Below are positions 55,131-63,035 of a stretch of DNA of 64,000 nucleotides, piece by piece (the first letter of the stretch is position 1; the number at the start of each line of letters is the position of its first letter). Origin of the DNA: UBA4285 sp050944355. Lineage in GTDB: Bacteria > Bacillota > Clostridia > Lachnospirales > Lachnospiraceae. The translations under genes were made by a program, and so were the position numbers. Location of the stretch: positions 1 through 64,000 of the forward strand of contig JBMNQX010000002.1 of assembly GCA_050944355.1 (NCBI GenBank), written 5' to 3'. A model generated the notes under the pieces. That model searched no databases and was not told the origin of the DNA. It saw only the letters and a list, made by a program, of their open reading frames with translations.

Positions 55131-56477
55131 ATGAAAAATGAGCAGGACATGACCCGTGGTTCGATCGTCCGGCAGCTGCTGATGTTCGCGCTTCCGCTGA
55201 TGTTCGGCAATGTGTTCCAGCTTCTGTACAATACTGTGGACTCGATTGTCGTCGGAAACTTCATGGGCACACAGGCTCTGGCCGCTGTCGGCTCGACTTC
55301 CATGATCACAAATCTCGCGGTCTTTTTCTTCAACGGTTTTGCAACCGGCTCCGGCGTTATTATCAGCAACGCGTTCGGGGCGGGCGACAAAGAGCGGCTT
55401 CACACAGCTGTGGAAACGGCCATAACCTCGACGTTCATTTTCTGTGTCATCTTTACATTTGCCGGCATGCGCAGCGTCAATTTTATGCTGCGCTTGATGG
55501 ACACGCCGGACGATGTGTTTGATCAGGCGGCTGTTTACCTGAATATTTATTTTGCCGGCATATCCGGGCTGCTTCTCTACAACATGGGAAGCGCCATTCT
55601 CCGTGCAGTGGGCGATTCGAGGAGGCCGCTGATTCTGCTGATCATAACCAGTATATTAAATATATTTCTGGATCTGTTATTTGTCATTCAGTTCCATCTG
55701 GGCATAGCCGGCGTGGCGTATGCGACGATTATCGCGCAGGCCGTCTCGGCGTTCGTTGTTCTGATGATGCTGACGGCTGAGAAGACGGATTTCCGGTTTG
55801 TGTGGAAGGATGTTCAGATAAACGGCAGGGCTTTCGGGGACATCATGAAAATCGGCCTGCCAAATGGCATTCAGTCGGTGATCACGTCATTTTCAAATGT
55901 ATTTGTCCAGGGGTACATCAACTACTTCGGATCCACCGTGATGGCCGGTTGGAGCTGTTACAACAAGGTCGATTCGTTCATATTCCTGCCGGTGCAGAGC
56001 ATGGGCATGGCGGCCACGACGTTTGTCGGACAGAACGCGGGCGCCGGAAAAGTGGACCGCGTGAGCAAGGGCACGAAGGACAGTATAATCATCAGCCTGA
56101 TTGTCACACTCATCACTTCGACGCTGATCTGGATTCTGGCGCCGCAGGCGATCGAGCTTTTCTCAGACGACCCGACGGTCATCGAGTGCGGCGCGATGTT
56201 TGTGCGCACGAACTGTTACTTCCTTCTTTTCAACGACATCAACCATGTGCTGGCGGGGTGTCTTCGCGGCCGCGGCGATTCCATCGGCCCAATGGTGATT
56301 ATGCTCATCGGGTTCGTGGCGGTTCGGCAGACGTATCTGTTTTTTATCACACGATTTGTCATGAATACAGCGAGAGTCGTCGGATTCGGGTACCCGGTCG
56401 GATGGATGGCGACGTGTGTCATCGAGGTTCTGTATTTCCTGAGACGCTGGAACCGGCAGGAGACGGCTGCTGCTTGA
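55131..56477 (+). CDS. MATE family multidrug efflux transporter
   Basis: A 448-aa transporter of the MATE (NorM/DinF) family with twelve predicted membrane helices. Typical features are LLMFALPLMFGNVFQLLYNT at the start, ASVGST-like AAVGSTSMI, VIISNAFGAGD, the pseudo-repeated second half with GLPNGIQSVI and TFVGQNAGAGK. Such pumps use Na+ or H+ gradients to expel cationic drugs or metabolites. A TATAAT box (54989-54994) lies 140 bases upstream in the divergent gap. GGGGAGAGG precedes the start. The substrate is unknown. Confidence 0.93.
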   Translation: MKNEQDMTRGSIVRQLLMFALPLMFGNVFQLLYNTVDSIVVGNFMGTQALAAVGSTSMITNLAVFFFNGFATGSGVIISNAFGAGDKERLHTAVETAITSTFIFCVIFTFAGMRSVNFMLRLMDTPDDVFDQAAVYLNIYFAGISGLLLYNMGSAILRAVGDSRRPLILLIITSILNIFLDLLFVIQFHLGIAGVAYATIIAQAVSAFVVLMMLTAEKTDFRFVWKDVQINGRAFGDIMKIGLPNGIQSVITSFSNVFVQGYINYFGSTVMAGWSCYNKVDSFIFLPVQSMGMAATTFVGQNAGAGKVDRVSKGTKDSIIISLIVTLITSTLIWILAPQAIELFSDDPTVIECGAMFVRTNCYFLLFNDINHVLAGCLRGRGDSIGPMVIMLIGFVAVRQTYLFFITRFVMNTARVVGFGYPVGWMATCVIEVLYFLRRWNRQETAAA

Positions 56478-56539
56478 CAGTCAGCTTTTGTTTCTGCCAT
56501 ACTGACGGCAGACAATCAGACTGACACCGGGAGGAAGGT

Positions 56540-57550
56540 ATGACGATATACGATATTGCCGAAAAAGCCGGAGTGTCAGCCAGCACGGTTTCACGCGTGA
56601 TCAACGGAAAACCCGGCATAAAAGATTCCACGCGGAAAAAAGTGCTGGCGCTGTTACAAGAGTATCACTACAGTCCCAATGAGGCGGCGCGCGGTCTGGC
56701 GACCCAGTCCACGCACTTTGTCGGCATACTGATTGAAGACATCCGCGTCTCGCATCACACGGACGCGGTCTGGACCATTGAGCAGGAACTGACGAAGGCA
56801 GGCTATACCTGTATCACACTGAGCACGGGTGCGGATCCGGCCGGAAAAGCGGCTGCTGTCAGAATTCTGCAGCAGCGCGGCGTCGACGGGGCGATTCTCA
56901 TCGGTTCCATGTTCAGCCTGGACTGCGTAAAGACGGCCATTCTCAAATATCTCTTCAATATTCCCGTCGTCATGGTAAATGGCCGCATAGACCTCCCAAA
57001 CGTTTACAGCATTCTCATCGACGAAGAGCGGGGCATTGAGAACTGCACGGCGGCCATGCTGAAGAAAGGCTGCAGGCACCCTGTTCTTCTGGTAAGCACG
57101 GACACGCCGTCCAATAAGAGCAAACTTGAAGGATTCCGCAGTGCCATTCAGAAGGACGGAAGATCGTTTGATAAAACAAGTGTCTTTCACACGACGGCAG
57201 ACTTGATGGACCCGCTCGCCGGGATGCAGCAGGCGGAAAAAGCGTGCGCTGCAATCCTCACAAAAAAGCCTGACACGGACTGCATCATCTGTATTGATGA
57301 CATTCTGGCCATCGGCGTGATTCACGGGCTCCAGAAGATGGGAAAGAATGTGCCGGGCGATATTTCCGTCACCGGAATGGATAACACACTCTACGGGCGC
57401 GTCAGCACGCCGACTCTCACGACCGTGAACAACAAAATTGAAGAGGCAGCCGTCACAGCGGCGAGAAAGCTCTTGAGTGTTCTGGCGGGACACGAAGAAC
57501 CGGCACAGGTCATGATTCCGACGGAGCTTGTGCGCCGGGAAAGCGCGTGA
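56540..57550 (+). CDS. LacI-family transcriptional regulator
   Basis: A 336-aa repressor. The N-terminal helix-turn-helix is TIYDIAEKAGVSASTVSRVIN, followed by a hinge helix (SPNEAARGLATQST) and a periplasmic-binding-like effector domain (about 60-336), ending ELVRRES. GGGAGG precedes the start by 6 bases. A LacI-type operator lies just downstream (57666-57683) in front of the bicupin/Ldh/YhcH operon, which it very likely represses until a sugar acid appears. Confidence 0.93.
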   Translation: MTIYDIAEKAGVSASTVSRVINGKPGIKDSTRKKVLALLQEYHYSPNEAARGLATQSTHFVGILIEDIRVSHHTDAVWTIEQELTKAGYTCITLSTGADPAGKAAAVRILQQRGVDGAILIGSMFSLDCVKTAILKYLFNIPVVMVNGRIDLPNVYSILIDEERGIENCTAAMLKKGCRHPVLLVSTDTPSNKSKLEGFRSAIQKDGRSFDKTSVFHTTADLMDPLAGMQQAEKACAAILTKKPDTDCIICIDDILAIGVIHGLQKMGKNVPGDISVTGMDNTLYGRVSTPTLTTVNNKIEEAAVTAARKLLSVLAGHEEPAQVMIPTELVRRESA

Positions 57551-57605
57551 AACCTGAATGCAGACGCCTCCTGTATGACAGAAAAAATGGGTTTGTTTCA
57601 AAACA

Positions 57606-57640
57606 GCCGTCCGAAAATCGCATCTTGATTTTCGGGCGGC
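57606..57640 (+). terminator. Terminator of the LacI-family gene
   Basis: GCCGTCCGAAAATC pairs with GATTTTCGGGCGGC (one G-T) around a 7-base loop. The T run is weak (TTGTGC), and the structure overlaps the next promoter. Confidence 0.6.
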
Positions 57641-57652
57641 TTGTGCTATATT
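57625..57652 (+). promoter_or_regulatory. Promoter of the bicupin operon
   Basis: TTGATT (57625-57630), 16-base spacer, TATATT (57647-57652). Transcription would start near 57659, directly at the left edge of the LacI-type operator. Confidence 0.6.
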
Positions 57653-57665
57653 GAACGTAGCTGTA

Positions 57666-57683
57666 TATGCAATCGGTTGCATA
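57666..57683 (+). promoter_or_regulatory. LacI-family operator
   Basis: TATGCAATCGGTTGCATA has 7-bp perfect arms (TATGCAA/TTGCATA) around a central CG-containing core, as in classical LacI/GalR operators. It covers the region just after the predicted start of the bicupin operon, a position where a bound repressor blocks transcription. Confidence 0.8.
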
Positions 57684-57766
57684 ATAAATTGCCAAAGTTG
57701 CAAAAGTGAGAAAGAGTTGAAAACAGGCAGAATAAGCGCAGGAGAAATCCAGAAAAGGAGACTCGT

Positions 57767-58486
57767 ATGGGCACGGATGATTTGATCTGCAGGAAGTATT
57801 ACGACATGTCGTGGGTGAAGCAGGAAAACGAACAGCTGGGCGTGGAGCTTTTTATAAAAGAGCTCTACAAGAATCCGGGAACCGGACTTCTGATCGAACT
57901 TGTGAAGTTCCCGGCCGGCAAAGTGACACGGCCGCACAGGCATACCTGTGGGCAGGGCATGTTCGTACTTTCCGGAACACTCCACACCCACGAGGGAAAT
58001 TACGGTCCGGGCTCTTTTGTGTGGTATCCGGCCGGGGCCGTTTCCTTTCACGGGGCAGGAGACGAGGACGATCTGACTGCGGTTGTGATTTTTGACGGGC
58101 CGGCTGACACACAGCCGGGTGAGATCACATTTCCGCGCTGCAATCTGATTTACCGGGATTCGCAGCGCCTTTACTGGGGAGCGAAGACAGATCCCGCCAC
58201 CGGGCATGTGACATTTTCCAAGGATTTGTATTTTGACGAGAAGAGCGGTCTCTGGATAAAGCTGACCAAGTATCCGGCAGGCACGGTGACGCCGCTGCAC
58301 AGACACAACTGCGGGCACGGAATGATGCCGCTCTCCGGCCTCTTACATACACACAAAGGAGACTACGCGCCTGGAACGTTTGTGTGGTATCCGGAAGGAA
58401 ATCTGGCCGAGCACGGCGCGGTTCCCGACGAGGACCTGATCGACTTATTTATAATCGACAAACCATTTGACATTGAATATGTCTGA
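57767..58486 (+). CDS. Bicupin protein
   Basis: A 239-aa protein with two cupin domains. The first has VTRPHRHTCGQGMFVLSG and LHTHEGNYGPGSFVWYP; the second repeats VTPLHRHNCGHGMMPLSG and LHTHKGDYAPGTFVWYP. The His residues of each (HRH and the later HTH) bind a divalent metal. Cupins of this kind act as sugar isomerases, dioxygenases or lyases. It starts after AAAAGGAG and leads an operon with a sugar-acid-type dehydrogenase and a YhcH/YiaL protein, so it is probably an isomerase or mutarotase of that pathway (inference). Confidence 0.85.
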   Translation: MGTDDLICRKYYDMSWVKQENEQLGVELFIKELYKNPGTGLLIELVKFPAGKVTRPHRHTCGQGMFVLSGTLHTHEGNYGPGSFVWYPAGAVSFHGAGDEDDLTAVVIFDGPADTQPGEITFPRCNLIYRDSQRLYWGAKTDPATGHVTFSKDLYFDEKSGLWIKLTKYPAGTVTPLHRHNCGHGMMPLSGLLHTHKGDYAPGTFVWYPEGNLAEHGAVPDEDLIDLFIIDKPFDIEYV

Positions 58487-58498
58487 GGAGGTGCAGCC

Positions 58499-59545
58499 AT
58501 GAGCATCAGAGTTCCGTATGACGAAATGAAGGAGACGGTAAAGCAGGCGTTTCTGAAGCTGGGCCTGCCGGAGGACAAGGCGGAGATCTGCGCAGAGGTG
58601 CACACAAGTTCCAGCGCGGACGGCGTCGAAAGCCACGGCATGAACCGGGTTCCCCGCTTTGCGCAGTATGTGGAAAAGGGATGGGTCGATGTGAACGCAG
58701 AGCCGAGTCTGGTGAAGCAGACGGGAGCCGTGCAGATTATCGACGGGCATCTGGGAATCGGCGTGACAAATGCTCTGTTCTGCGCGGACCGCGCAGTAAA
58801 GCTGGCGAGTGAGTACGGCATCGGCATGGTGGCGATCCGGAACACGACGCACTGGATGCGCGGTGGCACCTATGCCTGGAAGATCGCCGAGGCCGGCAAG
58901 ATAGGCATCACCTGGACGAACACGGAAAGCTGTATGCCGCTCTGGGGCAGCGACAAGGCGAGTGTCGGTAACAACCCGTTCTGCTTCGCAATCCCGAGGA
59001 AAAACGGGCCGATTGTCGTCGACATGGCGATGAGCCAGTACGCGTACGGCAAGATCAACGCCTACAGTTTAGCAGGAAAGACGCTGCCGTATCCGGGCGG
59101 ATTTGACGAGAACGGAAACCTGACAAATGACCCCAAAGAAATCGAAAAAACGCGCCGCATTCTGCCGACGGGCTACTGGAAGGGATCGTCACTCGCGATC
59201 GCTCTCGATCTGGCAGCGGCCGCCATTTCAAACGGCATGACCGGAGCGGATATGGACGACGACGGGCGCGGCAGCTGCACCGGCTGCTCGCAGATCTTTA
59301 TCGCGATCGATCCGTACCTCGCCGGAGGCGAAGAGGAAATTCAGAAACTCTGGGATGACAGAGTGGCGCGCGCCGACGCGGCGCACCCGATTGACCCGGA
59401 ACGTCCTGTTCACTGCCCCGGCGAGAGCACGCTTAAGCGCAGGAAAAAGAACAGGGAACTGGGCGTCCCGGTCGATGAGAAGATATGGGCGCAGATTCAG
59501 GCGCTCGCGAGAGGCGAAAAAGTAACGCAGGATCTGACAAAATAA
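58499..59545 (+). CDS. Ldh-family (malate/L-lactate dehydrogenase-like, YiaK type) oxidoreductase
   Basis: A 348-aa NAD(P)H-dependent 2-oxoacid reductase of the YlbC/YiaK family, not homologous to classical Rossmann lactate dehydrogenases. Typical features are SSADGVESHGMNRVPRF (catalytic His region), HLGIGVTNALFCADRAV, VAIRNTTHWMRGGTYA, NPFCFAIPR, and KGSSLAIALDLAAAA. YiaK reduces 2,3-diketo-L-gulonate; the substrate here is likely a related sugar acid. GAGGAGG is 7 bases before the ATG. Second gene of the LacI-controlled operon. Confidence 0.9.
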   Translation: MSIRVPYDEMKETVKQAFLKLGLPEDKAEICAEVHTSSSADGVESHGMNRVPRFAQYVEKGWVDVNAEPSLVKQTGAVQIIDGHLGIGVTNALFCADRAVKLASEYGIGMVAIRNTTHWMRGGTYAWKIAEAGKIGITWTNTESCMPLWGSDKASVGNNPFCFAIPRKNGPIVVDMAMSQYAYGKINAYSLAGKTLPYPGGFDENGNLTNDPKEIEKTRRILPTGYWKGSSLAIALDLAAAAISNGMTGADMDDDGRGSCTGCSQIFIAIDPYLAGGEEEIQKLWDDRVARADAAHPIDPERPVHCPGESTLKRRKKNRELGVPVDEKIWAQIQALARGEKVTQDLTK

Positions 59546-59606
59546 GGCGGCTTGCCTCTTTTCTTTCCGGCGTGCTACACTTGATAAAAAGCAGGAGGTG
59601 TCAGCC

Positions 59607-60092
59607 GTGATTTTTGGAAATGTGAACGCGGGAGAATCTGCCGAGGCTTATGATCCGCTGATTGTGCGGGCGATTGAATACTGCCGGAAGACGGACGTGA
59701 GTCAGATGCACGAGAGCAAGTTCTTTCCGGAAGGAGAAGATTTTCAGGTGCTGATCTGCGAGCGCACGACCGGTTCGAAGGAAGAAAAAAAGGCGGAAGT
59801 GCACCGCCGGTTCGCCGAGCTGCAGTTCTGCGCTGAAGGCCGCCAGAACATGGGTTACTGTCCGGACACCGGGGAGTTCCCTGTCCTCGAAGATCATCTG
59901 GACGAGGACAGAGATGTGCGTTTTTACAGCCTGCCGGAGGACTCAAAGGAAATCATGCTTCCTCTGTACCCCGGCCAGTACTGCGTGTTCTTCCCGGAGG
60001 ACGTACACCGCCCGTGGTGCACGGCGGGAGACGGCCCGGAGCCGATCAAGATGATCGTCATCAAAATCCCGATGGATCATCTGCAAAAATGA
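59607..60092 (+). CDS. YhcH/YjgK/YiaL family protein
   Basis: A 161-aa cupin-like protein of the DUF386 family. Visible hallmarks are EVHRRFAELQFCAEG near residue 65 and the C-terminal YCVFFPEDVHRPWC with the metal-binding histidine. Family members are linked to sialic acid, gulonate or uronate breakdown and may act as anomerases or isomerases. The start is GTG 59607, with AGGAGG 8 bases upstream; an earlier GTG at 59598 sits in that site. It is 61 bases after the dehydrogenase and ends the operon; the terminator follows. Confidence 0.82.
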   Translation: MIFGNVNAGESAEAYDPLIVRAIEYCRKTDVSQMHESKFFPEGEDFQVLICERTTGSKEEKKAEVHRRFAELQFCAEGRQNMGYCPDTGEFPVLEDHLDEDRDVRFYSLPEDSKEIMLPLYPGQYCVFFPEDVHRPWCTAGDGPEPIKMIVIKIPMDHLQK

Positions 60093-60150
60093 CTGCTCCG
60101 TTTCTGGCGGATCAGGACGACGTGCTGCTGATCTTTGATGACCGATATCA

Positions 60151-60203
60151 ATGACAAATGCTGCCGGCCCGGAAATTTCCGGGTGACCGGCAGCATTTGT
60201 CAT
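60151..60203. terminator. Long inverted-repeat terminator
   Basis: ATGACAAATGCTGCCGG pairs perfectly with CCGGCAGCATTTGTCAT (17 bp), with CCGGAAATTTCCGG nested inside. It separates the converging YhcH/YiaL and NSS transporter genes. Confidence 0.82.
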
Positions 60204-60222
60204 GTTATTGAATTCGGCGGAG

Positions 60223-61599
60223 TCATATGGTGAGGATTCCGAAGGCGTTCAGGATCGAACTGATGAGAATCAGCAGGATGAAGACGGGAGCCAGATATTT
60301 CAGCACGAAGTGAAAGATCTTCCGGCGTTTGAATTCGGAAGAGGATTCGACTTCTGCGTCGATTTTTTCGAAGCCCACGTGTTTCAGAATCAGGAAGCAG
60401 GTCGCGAGGGCCGCAATCGGCATCATGACGGAATTCGTCAGAAAGTCGAAGAAGTCCAGGATCTGCATTCCGAGAATCGTGACGCCGCTCCACGCGCCGT
60501 ATCCGAGCGATGAGCTTATGCCGATGACGCCCATGATGACGCCCATGACCGCCACACATTTCGGGCGGGAGAGATGCAGCTCATCCTCGAAGGTGTTGAC
60601 GCTTGTCTCCATCAGAGAGATGGCACTGGTCAGCGCGGCAAGCAGGAACATCAGAAAGAACGCGATTGCTATGACTGTGCCGATTCTCATGCTCGCGAAC
60701 ACCTGAGGAAGCGTGATAAATGTCAGCGAAGGGCCCGCGTGCAGTTTAGAGATGTCGCCGTCAAAGAAAGAAAACACACTCGGGATGATCATGAGACCGG
60801 CGAGGATCGCCACGCCTGTGTCGAAGAATTCGAGCTGGCCGGTCGTCTTGTCGATGTCGACGTCTTTTTTCAGGTAAGAGCCGTATGTGTAGAGAATGCC
60901 CATCGCGATGGAAAGCGAATAGAACATCTGGCCCATGGCGGCCACGATGGTCATCACGGAGAAATGTTCAAAATCCGGCACAAAGAAATACTTCACGCCG
61001 GCCAGTGCGCCCGGCCGGGTCGCGGAATAGATGGCCACGAAAATCGCGAGAATCAGCAGGACGGGCATCAGGATCTTGGAGAGCTGCTCGATTCCTTTCT
61101 GAACGCCGGACAGGATGACAGCAAAGACGATTGCGCTGAAAATCACGAAATACAGCACGACAGAAGGACTGTCCTGAATGAAACTGCTGAAATAATTTTC
61201 GGCGCTGACAGCTTCGGTTCCTTCCGTAAGATACGCCACGAGATATTTCAGGACCCATCCGCCGATCACGCTGTAGTAGGGCACGATCAGCATCGGAACG
61301 ATGGCGTTGATCCAGCCTCCTGCCTGCAGAACGTTTCCGGCCCCGACCCGCCTGAAAGCGCCGATCGGTCCGCGCTTTGTCATGCGCCCCAGCGAAGTCT
61401 CCGCGATGATCAGCGTGTAGCCGAATGTCACAACCAGAATCACGTAGACAAGCAGAAACATGCCCCCGCCGTAGCGGGCTGCCAGGTACGGGAAACGCCA
61501 GATGTTGCCGAGGCCGATTGCGCTTCCGGCGGCCGCGAGAACATATCCGAGCTTTCCGCTGAAGGAAGCCCGTTCCTTTTTCGTGTTATTGTCACTCAA
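60223..61599 (-). CDS. Sodium-dependent transporter, NSS (SNF) family
   Basis: A 458-aa Na+-coupled symporter of the LeuT type, importing amino acids or related amines. The hallmark first helix YVLAAAGSAIGLGNIWRFPYLA is intact, including the Gly-Asn sodium and substrate residues, and GGGMFLLVYV follows. About eleven membrane helices are visible; the last is near the C-terminus. The start is TTG 61599, with GGGGGGAAAG upstream. It stands alone, flanked by its own terminator, and its substrate is unknown. Confidence 0.94.
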   Translation of the reverse strand: MSDNNTKKERASFSGKLGYVLAAAGSAIGLGNIWRFPYLAARYGGGMFLLVYVILVVTFGYTLIIAETSLGRMTKRGPIGAFRRVGAGNVLQAGGWINAIVPMLIVPYYSVIGGWVLKYLVAYLTEGTEAVSAENYFSSFIQDSPSVVLYFVIFSAIVFAVILSGVQKGIEQLSKILMPVLLILAIFVAIYSATRPGALAGVKYFFVPDFEHFSVMTIVAAMGQMFYSLSIAMGILYTYGSYLKKDVDIDKTTGQLEFFDTGVAILAGLMIIPSVFSFFDGDISKLHAGPSLTFITLPQVFASMRIGTVIAIAFFLMFLLAALTSAISLMETSVNTFEDELHLSRPKCVAVMGVIMGVIGISSSLGYGAWSGVTILGMQILDFFDFLTNSVMMPIAALATCFLILKHVGFEKIDAEVESSSEFKRRKIFHFVLKYLAPVFILLILISSILNAFGILTI

Positions 61600-61689
61600 A
61601 ATACTTTCCCCCCAGGTAAAAATATTCCCTATTGTATACGTTTATCGGGTATAAAGCAAAACTTTTGACCGCCCGCCGAGGAATTTTTC

Positions 61690-61739
61690 AAAAAAGGGGC
61701 CTCTGCAGGTCCGTGTGGCAGACACAGATGCAGAGGCCT
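61690..61739 (-). terminator. Rho-independent terminator of the CDF gene
   Basis: On the minus strand AGGCCTCTGCA pairs with TGCAGAGGCCC across a 21-base loop and is followed by TTTTTT. It ends the CDF transcript just before the NSS gene. Confidence 0.8.
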
Positions 61740-61758
61740 CTGTACAGGCGGTGTTTTT

Positions 61759-62871
61759 TCAGTCGGAAATATCGAGGTCGAGCTGTACGACCGGTTTGTA
61801 ACCTGGAACCGCTTCACTGACTTCCTGAACGATTTGTTCGTACAGTTTGCTGCGGTCGGGCGCATCGTAGCTGATGATAATGTCAAATTTTACCGTTTTA
61901 TCTGTGTGACTCAGATAGAAGCCGTGCATCTGAATGACATCCGGATATTTCTCGAGAATGCCGCGTATGGTTTTTTCGATCTGCGCGGCTTCTTTGTCTT
62001 CGGTATTCATGGAATACACGGAAATGCCGGTGAGGATGACGCGGTGTTTTTTGAAGACATTTGCCGCGATTTCCCGTTCCAGGCAGTCAAGTTCTCTGGC
62101 GGTCATGGTGTCCGGCACTTCAATGTGAACGGAACCGATCAGACTGCTCGGGCCATAATTGTTGATAATCAGATCATAGGCGCCGTAAACGCCTTCCGTC
62201 TTGTTTATGGTTTCCTTTACGGCCTTTGAAGTGGCGGCATCGACGCGCTCGCCGAGAATTTCGCTGACAGTACCGCGCAGCATGTCGAGACCGGATTTTA
62301 TGATGACGGCTGAGATGAAGGCGCCGAGCCAGGCCTCGAGGCTGACTCCGAATATCAGGTAAATAGCGGCGGCCGCCAGTGTGGAGGCGGAGATGATGGA
62401 ATCATTCAGAGCGTCGCTCCCGGAGGCAATCAGGGAATCCGAATCGACCTGCCTGCCGGTGCTTTTGACGAACAGCCCCAGCACAATTTTGGCGGCAACG
62501 GCGATGGCGATGATCAGAAGGGCGATCGCCGAATAATCGGACGTTTCCGGCCAGATGATTTTGGTGATGGATTCCTCGAGCGACGTAATGCCGGCGTAGA
62601 GGACGATGACGGCAATGATCATGGCGCTCAGATATTCAATGCGCCCGTATCCGAGCGGATGCTTTTTGTCCGGCTCTTTGCCGGCGAGCTTTGTACCGAT
62701 AATCGTGATGACGGACGAAAGCGCGTCGCTCAGGTTGTTGACGGCGTCATTGACGATGGCCACCGAATTGGACATCATACCGATGACAGCCTTGAACGCA
62801 GCCAGCAGGACATTCACAAGAATGCCGATCACGCTGGTGCGGATGATGATAGTGCTGCGATTGTCATTCAT
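61759..62871 (-). CDS. Cation diffusion facilitator family transporter
   Basis: A 370-aa exporter of divalent metals such as Zn2+, Fe2+ or Mn2+. The transmembrane part has six helices, with SNSVAIVNDAVNNLSDALSS in helix 2 (metal site positions) and HPLGYGRIEYLSAM in the loop. Helix 5 carries SLIASGSDALNDSIIS. The cytoplasmic C-terminal ferredoxin-like domain starts near 205. The last 80 residues extend the usual fold and include DKTVKFDIIISYDAPDRS. ATG 62871 has GCGAGGC upstream; the longer ORF starts 20 codons earlier without support. Confidence 0.92.
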   Translation of the reverse strand: MNDNRSTIIIRTSVIGILVNVLLAAFKAVIGMMSNSVAIVNDAVNNLSDALSSVITIIGTKLAGKEPDKKHPLGYGRIEYLSAMIIAVIVLYAGITSLEESITKIIWPETSDYSAIALLIIAIAVAAKIVLGLFVKSTGRQVDSDSLIASGSDALNDSIISASTLAAAAIYLIFGVSLEAWLGAFISAVIIKSGLDMLRGTVSEILGERVDAATSKAVKETINKTEGVYGAYDLIINNYGPSSLIGSVHIEVPDTMTARELDCLEREIAANVFKKHRVILTGISVYSMNTEDKEAAQIEKTIRGILEKYPDVIQMHGFYLSHTDKTVKFDIIISYDAPDRSKLYEQIVQEVSEAVPGYKPVVQLDLDISD

Positions 62872-63035
62872 AAGTTGTAAGCCTCGCTTTGCTTTGTTAC
62901 GAATTATAGGACGTAACTGCGGCGGGCGCAAATTCGAAGTCTTTTGGCCTTCTTATGTGATCTGATGTACAATAGTAAAATATAAGTTTTGTGACATTCA
63001 AAACTGTCTGATGTCCGGAAAGGAGTGTATCTGGC

